This document shows, in pieces, positions 52,111 to 62,582 of a stretch of DNA of 64,000 nucleotides. A model generated the notes under the pieces. It made no database searches. It was not told the DNA's origin and saw nothing but the letters and a program-made list of their open reading frames with translations. The stretch is from NCBI GenBank assembly GCA_946902875.1, contig OX336345.1, forward strand, positions 4,867,395 through 4,931,394, given 5' to 3'. Every line of letters begins with the position of its first letter. Position 1 is the first letter of the stretch. This DNA comes from Nematopogon swammerdamellus. Its lineage: Eukaryota; Arthropoda; Insecta; Lepidoptera; Adelidae. The position numbers were made by a program, and so were the translations under genes.

Positions 52111-52164
52111 CCCACCGAGAACTTTAATATATGTGTGTAGTACAAATGAAAGAGAGGATGAATA

Positions 52165-52443
52165 TATTCGACCGTTCCACCGTTGGACCGTGGTTCGAAT
52201 TCCACGTAAAACTGTAGGTCCCTTCCCTTCTTACCTTACTAGGTGATAGGGGTTAACCAGCCCGGGTTGGTATCGCCACACTGAATGAAAAGTCGCTCGA
52301 AACGGATATCTTTGTAAATAGTTCGTGTTTTCCGTCCAGGCACGGGACACACTGACGTGGCACCTAGTTCACCAAAGTGCTATGGGCTGACATCAAGGAT
52401 GTTGTAGGTGGTGTAGCCAACCGTGTCAGTTTCCATAAAAAAT
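52165..52443 (+). mobile_element. SINE-A, 5'-truncated
   Basis: TCGACCGTTCCACCGTTGG, T arm CGTGGTTCGAATTCCACG, core, and the tail to GTCAGTTTCCATAAAAAA. About 25 bp of the tail block (between GTCCAG and GCACGGG) are deleted. Confidence 0.85.
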
Positions 52444-52764
52444 ATATATATATTGGTATTGGGTTTTATTCGTGTATCATCGTGCTAAACTTGGAATAGA
52501 GCTACCGGTTCCATCTTGCCGCTTCCGGTGGGGCGGCGCTCGCCGCGGCCAGACCTCGTTCGGGCGGAGTCACTTTTACGACACAATGGCTTCGTGGTGG
52601 ATATTTAATTATATGCAGCTTTTTTTGTTAGTGTCGGTAAAATGCCAATTGTTCCTTGGGAAATTATGCATTAGTTGATATTCCGAGATAGATAAATGAA
52701 ATAATAAATTATTGTATGCACATGTAAAAGGAATTCCAAACAGTTATCGTTAATCTGAGATGTG
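52444..52764. other. unassigned DNA
   Basis: 52500-52580 is GC-rich (CTTCCGGTGGGGCGGCGCTC); no family or gene recognised. 52765-52772 is the left copy of a hAT duplication. Confidence 0.45.
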
Positions 52765-52772
52765 CCTATACG

Positions 52773-53618
52773 CAGTGGCGTGCACAGACATTTAAGACCG
52801 GGTAGGCAGGCAACAATTAAGATTCAAAATAAGTACTTAATTTAGGAACAAGTTGAATTCATTTTAATTTTTACCTTAGCCCGGTTTTCATCTCTTACAT
52901 CTTCTTCATGTCCACATGAAGATGTTCTGTACAGCAGATTATTTTTTTTAATGCACCTCAGATATCCATAAAATGAATAAATTTTAATTAACTACACAAT
53001 GTCATAAATACAGATACTAAGGGTGACTTTTAAAAACGCCTTTTGAGTGATTTAAACAGAACCAATCTCAAAGAGTATGCAGTGCAGTGCCGTATATTGA
53101 CTACAAAAATATGAAATAGAAATAAGTAGAGACGAGGGGCGGTACTTTTCTTATTTGTAAAAACATAAACAAAATATTATAACACTTCTTTATAAACTGT
53201 ACCAGACAATTGCACCGCCGCCGCGCCGGCGCGCGCGCGGGTACGATGCTAGACCAGCTACACCTACGTTACGAGGCATTGTTGTGGTGTTAGTGAAAGG
53301 CAGTCCTGCCCTGGCGTACTAAATCGCGCATCGAAACACGCATACACACGCAAAATTCCAGCATATAATGACGCAGGATTTGAGTAATAGTGTGAGTGAC
53401 CACCAGGTAGTCGTGTTGTGTGCCTTTGCCGCGCGGTGGCGTTGCGTCCGCGCGAGCGGCCGCGCCGAGAGGGAGGAGCGCGCGCCAATTTTAAATCATA
53501 CGTTTTGTCGTGAACTTGAGTAGTTCTATATGTTTTAATTTGATGTTTGGATAGATGGAATTGGGACTTTAACTCAGGGTAGGCAGTGCTTTTCTGCCTT
53601 TATGGGATGCACGCCCCT
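52773..53618. mobile_element. hAT-superfamily element, 8-bp TSD CCTATACG
   Basis: The termini CAGTGGCGTGCA and, from the right, CAGGGGCGTGCA differ at one of 12 bases. The 8-bp duplication CCTATACG is perfect (52765-52772 and 53619-53626). GGGTAGGCAG occurs near both ends. The element is 846 bp without a transposase frame. It contains a very GC-rich, CpG-rich island at 53205-53490 (CCGCCGCCGCGCCGGCGCGC), unlike any other element here, whose origin I cannot tell. Confidence 0.9.
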
Positions 53619-53743
53619 GCCTATACGTATATATATATATATAAAAAAAATACTATGTAATTGCTGTTGCAAATAAAATGTTATAATTAATTCACTTCTG
53701 AGAGTTATCACCTCTATGTGTTACCCGCATTTTTAATAATGTA

Positions 53744-54478
53744 CAGTTGCCGACAGCAAATAATGCGTGTCGAGCTTTATAAACAGACCACCCGGTTGTA
53801 GAACGTCGTCCCTGCCGCATGAACACGTAACTGTGCGACAGTCGTCGTCCCTGTGCGTCCCTGTGCGTCGTATCTGTGCGAACGTCGTCGTCCCTGCCGC
53901 ATGAACACTTAACTGTGCGATAGTCGTCGTCCCTGTGCGTCCCTGTGCGTCGTATCTGTGCGAACGTCATCGTCCCTGCCGCATGAACACGTAACTGCGC
54001 GACAGTTAGTCGTCCCTGTGCGTCCTTGTGCGTCGTATCTGTGCGAACGTCGTCGTCCCTGCCGCATGAACACTTAACTGTGCGATAGTCGTCGTCCCTG
54101 TGCGTCCCTGTGCGTCGTATCTGTGCGAACGTCGTCGTCCCTGCCGCATGAACACTTAACTGTGCGATAGTCGTCGTCCCTGTGCGTCCCTGTGCGTCGT
54201 ATCTGTGCGAACGTCATCGTCCCTGCCGCATGAACACGTAACTGCGCGATAGTTAGTCGTCCCTGTGCGTCCTTGTGCGTCGTATCTGTGCGAACGTCGT
54301 CGTCCCTGCCGCATGAACACGTAACTGTGCGACAGTCGCGTCCCTGTGCGTCGCGTCGTATCTGTGCGAACGTCGTCGTCCCTGCCGCATGAACACGTAT
54401 CTGTGCGACAGGAACGATGCTATAAAACCAGATTGTCTCTTTCTAAAGCTCGACACGCATTATTTGCTGCCGATACTG
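53744..54478. mobile_element. Tc1/mariner-like MITE, TA duplication, with internal tandem array
   Basis: The left end reads CAGTTGCCGACAGCAAATAA and then TGCGTGTCGAGCTTTA. The right end in reverse complement reads CAGTATCGGCAGCAAATAAT and then GCGTGTCGAGCTTTA. The inverted similarity extends for about 55 bp. TA dinucleotides flank both ends (53742-53743 and 54479-54480). CAGT termini and a TA target fit Tc1/mariner. There is no transposase; most of the interior is the 82-bp array. Confidence 0.82.
53805..54410. repeat. 82-bp tandem array, about 7.5 units, 3-mer higher-order repeat
   Basis: The landmark CTGCCGCATGAACAC recurs at 53812, 53894, 53976, 54059, 54141, 54223, 54306 and 54382, so periods are 82, 82, 83, 82, 82, 83 and 76. 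The variant CATCGTCCCTGCC with ACTGCGCGA recurs 247 bp apart, which is three units. Within a unit GTCGTCCCTG, CGTCCCTGTG and CGTCGTATCTG are internal sub-repeats. The array is CpG-rich and its frames are artefacts. Confidence 0.92.
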
Positions 54479-54480
54479 TA

Positions 54481-54986
54481 CTTTTATGAATTAACTCATC
54501 ATAAACTCAACGATTATAAAACATCTTTTTATTACGAAACATTACATGGTTTATTATTGTAAGTACAACAATTTCACGCAGTTCCTATGTCATAGAACAA
54601 TTGGCCCGTATCGTCATTAATGCATTTTCAAATAAAACAGTGTCCCATCCGAGGCCTGAATGTGTTTAAAATGAAATAATTGTGTTAGCCCACCGTTTAA
54701 TCGACCACAATCGTCTTGTACAATTGCTGTGAAGTGAAAATTGCCATTAATATCAATCAAACTAAACTTTTAACTCGGCGAGACAGGTCCCTTGTTCTTT
54801 TTGAGATTTATGGGTTTTTTCGTGACGATTTTAATTGTGCGCTTAACTAAAGGATTGATTATACTTGTGTTGTAAACTGTTTTAAACGAATCAAAGAAGA
54901 TTGACAATGTAAGCTTTAAATATCTTTTGTGTTTGTTCTTTGTTCGTTTAGTACTTTGTAACATTTTATAAAATAGTCATTGTATT
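54481..54986. other. unassigned AT-rich DNA
   Basis: No repeat or gene recognised. Confidence 0.5.
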
Positions 54987-55187
54987 TTTTTTTATTAATG
55001 GAAACAGATATGGCTTACTTACCTAAAACTCCGGTGATGTCAGCCCAAACACCTTGGTGAACTATGTACCATTTCAGTGCTTCCCATTGGTCGTGCCTGG
55101 TATACTGAACTGGACGAAAAATACGAACTATTTACATAGCCGCTTCGACCAACCTTTCATTCAGTGTCGTGTTACCAACCCGGGGGT
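54987..55187 (-). mobile_element. SINE-A, diverged 3' half
   Basis: TTTTATTAATGGAAACAGAT, CGGTGATGTCAGCCCAAAC, ACTGAACTGGACG and TCATTCAGTG; stops in the core at ACCAACCCGGGGG. Confidence 0.75.
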
Positions 55188-55660
55188 TTCACTCTTTATC
55201 ATTATTGTCATTAAAATTTTCAGCAACTTGTACAGGGAGGGAACCGGATTCCTTATGCTCCGCTCCTTGCGACCTTTTGCCCTCCATTTCTATACTTTTG
55301 AATGTCATTCGAATTCATTTTGTTACACATACACACCCTCATAATATTCAAATATTCAACACAAGACCAGGCAGTTGAAATGGATCCACGGTTTACAACA
55401 GACGTGAACTCTGCAGAGGTATTACGTAAAATTGGAACACGCGACTAAAAACAAATCAAATTGCAACCGCTGGCTGTCAAAGCCCATAACTTGTTTTTTT
55501 AAACAACACAATTCGTGCAAAAAAGTAGTGTCTGTTTGACTGCAAAGTAACCATTTAGAAATTCAACGCAAAATTACGGACTTCCGAGACTAGTTTCGAT
55601 CGAGGAATTTTTTTTACATATTCTTACTTACATACATATGTACGTAAATAAATGAAAATA
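55188..55660. other. unassigned DNA
   Basis: Short overlapping open frames at 55054-55378; nothing recognised. Confidence 0.45.
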
Positions 55661-55952
55661 AGAGTAAGCAGAGTAATCGGTGTTTTGCTGCAAGAATTCT
55701 GAAAAATTACAGCACAACATCGACCACCACGTTTAGCAAAGTATTCGGACAAGATCTATCAAGCAGCAAGTAAGGCATGAATACTGACCGCTGCACGACT
55801 CGGTGGAATGACCGTGCCGAGGTGAGAGGTGACTAGCCCGTGGCTCTTCAGCACGGCACCTTGTCCTTATCCATTAGTCGCCTTTTAAGACATGCGCGGG
55901 GAGAGATGCAGTAGGGCTATTCTTTTTATGTACCGGCCTAACACAGTACATT
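55661..55952 (-). mobile_element. SINE-C, lacking the tail
   Basis: GAGTAAGCAGAGTAATCGGT, CAGCACAACATCGACCACC, CCATTAGTCGCCTTTTAAGA and TACCGGCCTAACACAGTAC. Confidence 0.8.
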
Positions 55953-57277
55953 ATTCTTACTTCTAACGAAGATTTGACTTCGAATCTTTAAATAGTATAT
56001 CTATCTAACATTTAACAGTGACTGGTTAAATATCCTGTATTGTTAGTTGTATTTTATTTCCAGTCGCGTTCTCACATTTAACGCGATATACCCGACGAAG
56101 CATATCGGATGCTCATCGATCCAATGCGTCCACCCAACAGCCTAGCCCATCCGAACTCAGCGGCTGAATGGAGGATCGTCCCACCTCATCTACATAAGCA
56201 CACAAAGACCAGGAATGCGTGTTGAACATTTCCATATCGGATATTGACAGTTGGATCTTATTATTGCAGTGTGACGAGGTGATATGGATACTCATCTTCG
56301 ATTCAATCGGTTCAGATATCGATACTCGCCTACTAGTAATATGTGTGTGACTCATCGAATATTTTGATTTTTTTTATTTTCGGCTTTATTCACTTTACAA
56401 ATATATCAGCCCTTCCCTTAACAACATAATATTATCGTAAACAAATTAAATTACACAGTAACACAAGTAACACAAAAACACGAATGGGATGGGAATGCCG
56501 TCCCAAACATACCTACAACTACAAGATATAAACAAACATAAAATTACACGCACAAAGACAAATAAAAACAACATTACTAAAACTAAAATAATTCTACCTT
56601 CTTGCAATGATTGTTTGTACCAAAGAATAAATCTGTACAGCTTCTTCTGACGAGGGCTTTGCGAGAGCTGGTATGTAACCTTCTACATTAATATTTGGTA
56701 TGCATATTTGTTGCCTCTCGGCCGCACCCCTTGCACACTCCACTCATCGAATGTTCATCTGTAAATTGTTGAGACCAAAATTTTCTTAGTTCTGAGTTGA
56801 GACTATAAAAAAAAATCTAAATATGTTTATTGCACTTTTAAAAATTTACAAAAGGTTACTACAGCTACAGTTTAACGCCGTAGGCGTTCTCCTCCTGGCA
56901 ACGTTTGGGTTATTATGAATGAGTTTGGAGTAGCAGAGAATAAAATAAGAAGGATTCACATTTTTTATAATGTCAGCAAATTTTACAGCATTATATACAA
57001 ATAAATAGCGTCAAAATATATAAATATTTTTTTTTATTACATGCAAACATATACACAAATAAAATGTACAGAGAAAACTAACATTAGACTCTCAAGTATT
57101 TATAGCGAGTAATTTTAAGGTTACAGAAAGTGAGACAGAATACGCTTTTTAAACATAAATACTGACTAGGATAGACAGATTTCGTTTTTCGAGACTACGT
57201 TGTTGTAATATACTTGGGTAGGTTTATATCGGTTGGACAAAGGTTATATTTATTCGATGGAATAGATATCTTAACAG
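55953..57277. other. unassigned AT-rich DNA
   Basis: 56086-56355 is GC-richer and has an 80-codon open frame on the minus strand (MSHTHITSRRVSISEPIE...) with no family match that I know. 56680-56780 and 56870-56930 are other GC-richer patches. A possible acceptor (ATATCTTAACAG) ends at 57277. Confidence 0.4.
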
Positions 57278-57405
57278 CTGCCCGTTATTCTGATCAACCG
57301 TCAGAAGGAACGCTAAGTGACATGCCCCCCCATACTGAATCACCACCGGTCCTGAGTGACTCAGTGGCGGGACGAAATATTCACCTTAAAGGAACCGACC
57401 CCTGA
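57278..57405 (+). CDS. candidate terminal exon, unknown protein
   Basis: After the acceptor-like TATCTTAACAG, a frame reads ARYSDQPSEGTLSDMPPH, TESPPVLSDSVAGRN, IHLKGTDP and stops at TGA 57403-57405. The 128-bp island is markedly richer in G and C than the AT-rich DNA on both sides, and the composition (Ser, Pro, acidic) looks like a disordered C-terminal tail. The upstream exon is not visible. The frame also continues upstream through the acceptor to an ATG at 57214, giving 63 codons, so an unspliced small ORF is possible. I recognise no family. Confidence 0.3.
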
Positions 57406-57984
57406 AGAAATATAAAACGATATTTAGAAGTCCATAATATAGACTAATATGAAATATCTATATATATTATAGAACATATTATATATTCTATAGTTGTTGA
57501 TTTTTATGTTCATTCCAATGTACTAGTACATTTTATTTTTCTTTAATTTTAATGAACTCAACAGTCTTACATAAATATAAATAAAAAATTTAAATTAACT
57601 AACATTATGTAAACAAAAAAATAAAGGAAATTACAGATTTCACTAAATATTACCAAAACGAATGGAATACATACTAACATAGTTATATTAGAACACAAGG
57701 GTCACTCTTACTCAGGGACTCATACAGTTTTAAATTAAAAAAAAAGGATGTACGCTAGACAACTAGTTCTGGCAGAAACAGTAATTAATATATTGACAGC
57801 ATAAAACTAGTAAGAAGTAAAGTTGTATAATAATAGCAACACCAAAAAATCTAATTTATGCACAAAGACATTGCTCCAGTAACAAAATTAGAAGCATTAA
57901 AATTATTTTGAATGCTAATAAAACGCGTAAGTAAGTATTTTCTCCTACATGTATGTACTCCCATCAGATGTCTCCCCTTTTCGG
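57406..57984. other. unassigned AT-rich DNA
   Basis: ATAAATATAAATAAAAAATT at about 57570 could serve as a polyadenylation region for the exon candidate; no repeat recognised. Confidence 0.35.
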
Positions 57985-58215
57985 CCACCGTCCTGAGCGT
58001 ACCAGTTTTTTTTATACATATTATTACAAGTATTTTAGTGACTAACCACATATTAACATCGCCTTCAGTCTATCGAAAACACAGCTTGAGGGCAAGATTA
58101 ACCATTTTACAGAGAGCAGCTCTGACTACAAAGACTTATTATTTAAGTAAGTTTAATATCAGGTGTACAGGTCTGAAGAAAGAGCCATTCTTAAACTTTG
58201 ATACGTAATTTGTAT
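57985..58215 (+). repeat. rep-O copy, diverged
   Basis: TATTACAAGTATTTTAGTGA, CTAACCACATATTAACATCG, CTACAAAGACTTATTATTTA and TTGATACGTAATTTGTATCA match 24030-24170 and 30785-30910. Confidence 0.58.
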
Positions 58216-58660
58216 CAACATAATTATGTATGTTATATCCTACATAGGTAACATATAAATTGCTTTTAAATAACAACTAATTATGCATTTACCGAGCTAA
58301 AACCAGATAAGTGCCTCTATTGGTTATTTAATTTACTATGCCATTCAAACCTATCGCTTGCCTAACAATAAAAGTGAAAGACAAAAACTAACACACACAA
58401 GAAAACCTACGCATTTCAGCTGTGACATCGACCAGGCATTGGAGAGACGCCCACGAGGCGACGCATGTCAAAATAATGTTTAACAAGCTAGGTACACTCA
58501 GAAAACAAATTATTGTTATTGTACCAGTAGAAGCCCTGAGGTACACTCGTTAGCGGTAAGCATGGTGAGTTTGGAGCGGTGAGCGATGCGAATAGAGATT
58601 AAATAACTATATATTTGTTTCCAATGTAAGCCCTGTAGAAATTCAAACATGCAAATCGGA
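58216..58660. other. unassigned DNA
   Basis: No repeat or gene recognised. Confidence 0.5.
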
Positions 58661-58765
58661 TGTCGGTCAGTCAGCGAGAAAGCGTCCACTGCTGGACATA
58701 CGCCTCTCCAATTTTCCTCCAGTCCTCCTGGCCTTCAGTGGTACGGAGCAGCAGCAGAAAAAAAT
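58661..58765 (-). mobile_element. LINE-D (RTE-like) 3' end with reading frame
   Basis: The minus strand reads LRTTEGQEDWRKIGEAYVQQ, then WTLSR before a stop. The EDWR..GEAYVQQW ending is typical of RTE-clade ORF2 C-termini. It is the best LINE-D copy here, only about 30 codons long. Confidence 0.7.
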
Positions 58766-58835
58766 AATCCTTAAAACCGTTTGAGAATTGACGGAGAAAT
58801 CGAGTAACATATACACAAAAAAAAAAAACATACTG

Positions 58836-58880
58836 ACGAATTAAGAACCTCCTCCGTTTTGGAAGTCGGTTGAAAAACGG
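58836..58880 (+). repeat. short conserved lepidopteran repeat end
   Basis: GAACCTCCTCCGTTTTGGAA and GTCGGTTGAAAA is a terminus that I have seen in many lepidopteran interspersed repeats; class not resolved. Confidence 0.45.
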
Positions 58881-59324
58881 CTCCAACTATTAATCTACAT
58901 GACGTTTTCATCGATACAATTTGACTTGTTTTCGCTGTCGTTGAAGTTATGGGCATAAGCAGTGTAGACGGCAGCGATTGTAGTAGAAGAAAAGCCGAAC
59001 TGTAACTATTAAAATAAGGTGAATTTATCAAGATAATGTCCTGTTTTCAGACAGATACCAAACACAAGAAAAAGTTGATGCACCCATTTATCGCTATCGC
59101 ACTACTCGTCGCTCTTTATTATGTCCTCTCCACTATATCTTATAGCCATAAATAACGAATGCCGCTACAGGCACAGTCGCGCCTTCGAGAGATCCGTCAT
59201 ACATAATGAGACATCGTTCAAGCAATTCAAAAGGATAGAACTATGCTTACTTTATCGAAAAGATTATAATCTAAATGCGCACTTTTTCCATTAGTCGAAG
59301 CTCAGTACGCCTTTTGATAGAAAG
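58881..59324. other. unassigned DNA
   Basis: Nothing recognised. Confidence 0.5.
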
Positions 59325-59376
59325 TGCGAGTTTTACACGCGCACGGAGGGTTCTGTAGATCCGCTATACCATACCT
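59325..59376 (+). repeat. rep-E fragment, diverged
   Basis: GTGCGAGTTTTACACGCGCA and CGGAGGGTTCTGTAGATCC parallel the start of rep-E at 21775. Confidence 0.5.
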
Positions 59377-59483
59377 GCCAAGGAACATATTAGTCTATAG
59401 GTATTTAGCGTGGAATCGATTCTTAGCACGTTTCTTATATTATGGGGAATTGACACCCCCTTAATTTTTGTATTTTTACTTTT

Positions 59484-59562
59484 TATGGTTCCGTACCTTA
59501 AAAGAAAAAAAAAACGGAACCATTATAAGATCACTCCGGTATCCGTCCGTCTGTCACGGATG
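59484..59562 (-). repeat. rep-E-related end
   Basis: TATGGTTCCGTACC, AAAACGGAACCATTATAAG and TCACTCCGGTATCCGTCCG form an inverted GGTTCCGT/ACGGAACC pair; related to 15540-15600. Confidence 0.5.
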
Positions 59563-59577
59563 ATTTATTTTTATAAT

Positions 59578-59905
59578 TTTTTTTTATGGAAAATGAGACG
59601 GTTGGCTACATCACCTACAACATCCGTGATGTCAGCCCATAACACCGGGTGAACTTGGTGCCACGTCAGTGCTTCCCTTCGGTCGTGCCGGCTACACTCA
59701 ACTGGATGGAAGACACAAACTATTTGCATAGCTTTTTCGACCGACCTTTCATTGAGTGCGGTGGTACCAACCCGGGCGGGTTATTAAACCCTACCACCTA
59801 GTAATATAAGTAGGGAGTCATATCACTTAGTCGCCTTTTACGACATACACGGGGAGAGATGCAGTGGGGCTATTCTTTTAAAGTACCGGCCCCTCACGGT
59901 ACATC
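59578..59905 (-). mobile_element. SINE-CA chimera, full length
   Basis: From right to left: SINE-C head (TAAAGTACCGGCCCCTCACG on plus), CTTAGTCGCCTTTTACGACA, junction AAGTAGGGAGTCATATCACT, SINE-A core (AACCCTACCACCTAGTAATA) and the tail complement GAGACGGTTGGCTACATCAC. It has the same head variants as the copies at 4966 and 14022. Confidence 0.88.
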
Positions 59906-60135
59906 GTTTGCCCTATACTTTCCAAACTTACTGTTGTTTTCGTCACATCGCAGTCATACAGCCTGTGTGTTGCCTCTTCACATCGTTGTAGGTAGACATT
60001 TATTTAGTGTCTTATTTCTTTTATGTCCCCGCTACGTTGGCCGTCGGGGAAATGAGATGTTTTATGAAATTGTTTTTCCACAACATTAGCCGCCCCTAAT
60101 TACAGCGCTGATGCTCGCCCGAACTCCGACCAATT
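59906..60135. other. unassigned DNA
   Basis: Nothing recognised. Confidence 0.5.
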
Positions 60136-60189
60136 CCGCCTGACGACTTTATCCAGGACTTACACGTCCTGGATAAAGTCGTCAGGCGG
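60136..60189. repeat. perfect 24-bp inverted repeat, 6-base loop
   Basis: The arm begins CCGCCTGACGACTTTATCCA and continues GGAC. The loop is TTACAC, and the second arm is an exact reverse complement. A perfect hairpin of this length is either very young or a read/assembly foldback. Confidence 0.95.
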
Positions 60190-60199
60190 TACAACACGA

Positions 60200-60385
60200 C
60201 TGTTTGGATTGCTATAATGGACTAGTGGTGCACGCACACAGCTGAAGCTGCTATGCTGTGATTTTTCGTCCAGTAGCATGACTACCACAGAGCAGCAATC
60301 GGCGGCCGTCGCGTGATCCTTACTCTGCGTATGCGGTGTCAAGCCAGCTACAATTTGAGCCTACCACCTAGTAAGGGTCACGGAT
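60200..60385 (-). mobile_element. SINE-B, diverged middle part
   Basis: GATTGCTATAATGGACTAG, GCTGAAGCTGCTATGC, CAAGCCAGCTACAATTTGAG and CCTACCACCTAGTAAGGGTC. It has an inserted block at 60268-60310 and no tail. Confidence 0.65.
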
Positions 60386-60867
60386 GAATTAGCCATGATG
60401 GCTCTTCCAACATTATGAATTGTTTGTGCAAGTTGGATCGATTAGAATTCTATTCGATGTGGTAGTTCCCGTAGTACAGGCGGATATTTGTGATGGGGTA
60501 ATCAAAATCGTACAAACCATCAACATAGGTTGAGTTAGTTTAGGATAAGGGATCGAGTTCAAAATTGACAAACATATGTTGTTTATCGGTTGGGTTAGTT
60601 TAGGATATAATGGAGGATCAGTTTGACCATTCTGGTATTGGCACGAACTTTTGATAATATATTCACTAAATAATTTGATACATTTAAATTTTCTATATTA
60701 TAAGTAAATGGAAAATACATTAGCTCTGTCATTGATAGGTTTTATTTAATAACAGATTAAAACTAAGATTATGGTAGATTAGTTTAGGTTACATACACAC
60801 ACATACGGCAAAATTAAATCATATCAACTTGATACCTATGTACTTATGAATATTTAGGTTGTAATCT
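60386..60867. other. unassigned AT-rich DNA
   Basis: GGTTGAGTTAGTTTAGGATA recurs as GGTTGGGTTAGTTTAGGATA (60527 and 60589), a small direct repeat about 62 bp apart. Confidence 0.45.
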
Positions 60868-61092
60868 TTTTTTTTATGGAAACTGACACGGTTGGCTACA
60901 TCACCTACAACATCCGTGATTTCAGCCCATAACACCGGGTGAACTTGGTGCCATGTCAGCGCTTCCCTACGGTCGTGCCGGCTAGACTGAACTGGACGGA
61001 AAACACAAACTATTTACATAGCCGTTTCAACCGATCTTTCATTCAGTGCGGCGGTGGTATCAACCCGGACGGACCCAACCACCTACCAATAA
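60868..61092 (-). mobile_element. SINE-A, 5'-truncated
   Basis: TTTTTATGGAAACTGACACG through the tail block and ATTCAGTGCGGCGGTGGTAT; stops at ACCCAACCACCTACCAAT in the core. Confidence 0.85.
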
Positions 61093-61489
61093 TTAGGTAT
61101 TTTCAAGATGTCAAATAACTCCTTTCTCAAAGCATGCACGATTTGTTTTTGCTCTGTCGCAAAAATGGTAATACCTACACAAGCGTCAAACTTGGTGTGA
61201 TTATAGTCCAAACTCTAACTAAAGCATGCGTGGCCAAACTTTTCAGCAGGCGGGCCAAATTTTAGAAGTAAGATTAATACACAATTTTATAAGCTATACA
61301 CAATTTTATTATAGGTTTTGTTTTATGAAAATAAAACGTATTCGACATTAAAATTATTTGCCATCGCATTCATCAGCCAAACAATTCTATGAATTTTTCA
61401 ACAAATTATGGTATCATTATATTTATTAAAATTTTATTCTGAAGTGCACTACAACCAACAAATATTACTCCGTCTAGAGTCTAAAGCAA
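61093..61489. other. unassigned AT-rich DNA
   Basis: GCGTGGCCAAACTTTTCAGC at 61228 resembles one end of a hAT family with GTGGCCAAAC termini, but I see no partner end. Confidence 0.35.
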
Positions 61490-61535
61490 CGGAACCCTCG
61501 GTCCACAAGTCCGACTCGCACTTGGTCTATTTTTA
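61490..61535 (-). repeat. rep-E 3' fragment
   Basis: GGAACCCTCGGTCCACAAGT and CCGACTCGCACTTGGTC match the rep-E end. Confidence 0.65.
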
Positions 61536-62004
61536 CAATTATTTTCAAATTTAATGTGCTTTATACAATTATTGTTATTTCCTAAAATGTACCTAATTTA
61601 ATTTTCATCTCTTACCTTACATAATGTCGATGTGTCTGTAAATATACTAACCAAATGTGAAAAATAAACATTTTAAGTATGTATTTCTTATTTTTCTTTC
61701 TTTAAGTTATATGGTGAAATGACAAAAAAAAATGCGTACTCTTACCTATCACATCACAACACCGTATACACAAAAGTTCAATCGCCTAAAATCGTGAGAT
61801 GCTACGCCGGAGCGGAAGCTGTAGGCGTGCGTGGGATGAGTGACTCGATCGCAACAGACAGACAGATGGACGGACAGACGGACGGAACGTGGTTGAGAGT
61901 AACTACAGTAGCCGGTGTCCACTCATAGATAGATTCTCATCTTATGATAGGATTAATTCATAGATGGTATGTGATATCCGACCTTTCGGAGCGGGGAGAT
62001 ATTA
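61536..62004. other. unassigned DNA with a CAGA/CGGA microsatellite
   Basis: 61854-61888 holds CAGACAGACAG and GACGGACAGACGG. A 69-codon open frame covers it but is repeat-driven. Confidence 0.5.
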
Positions 62005-62305
62005 ATACATACACACCACATACCGTATTCCGACAATTGGGATAAGCAGAGTAATCGGTGTTGTACTGCAAGTACTCTGGTAAATTAAAGCACAACACCA
62101 ACCACCACGTTTAGCAAAGTATTCGGCAGCAAGTAAGGCACTGAGGCCTACTGCTGCCTGACTCGGTGGAAAGAGCGCGCCAATGTGAGAGGTGGCTAGC
62201 CTGTCGCCCGTATGCACGGCATCTTGTCCTTATCCCTTGGTCGCCTTTTACGACATGCACGGGGAGAGATGCAGTGGGACTATTTTTATTAAGTACCGAG
62301 CCCAT
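62005..62305 (-). mobile_element. SINE-C, near full length
   Basis: ATACATACACACCACATACC, GGGATAAGCAGAGTAATCGG, GGTCGCCTTTTACGACATGC and AGTACCGAGCCCATAAAG. About 25 bp are deleted near 62127. Confidence 0.82.
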
Positions 62306-62377
62306 AAAGACCACAAATATAATTTTAATTCATTGCAAAACTATTCTAAGAATAAGAGTATCTATCGTTACGTATCG

Positions 62378-62582
62378 TCAGCCTCGGTATCTCAGTGGTG
62401 CGTTCGGTCGACTGTTTTTAAGCACTCCTGGGCGCGATTAGTACTTGGATGCTCGACCGGTTGGAGGCTGACCGTGGCTCGGATTGCACGTCAAACTGTA
62501 GGTCCCTTCCCTTCTTACCTTACTAGGTGGTAGGGTTTATCCCGCCCGGGTTGTTGGTACCACCGCACCGCACCGCACTGAA
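62378..62582 (+). mobile_element. SINE-A 5' half
   Basis: AGCCTCGGTATCTCAGTGG (A box with one change), TTAGTACTTGGATGCTCGAC (5S-like, shortened), GTGGCTCGGATTGCACG (T arm with a mismatch) and the core to a CCGCA triplication at 62563-62578. It ends at ACTGAA, where an opposite SINE-A begins. Confidence 0.85.

Noticed and set aside
53692..54456. Open frames with repeated HRDD/QGRR words
   Set aside because: They follow the 82-bp array within a MITE.
61228..61270. hAT end GTGGCCAAAC
   Set aside because: No second terminus and no 8-bp duplication could be found nearby.
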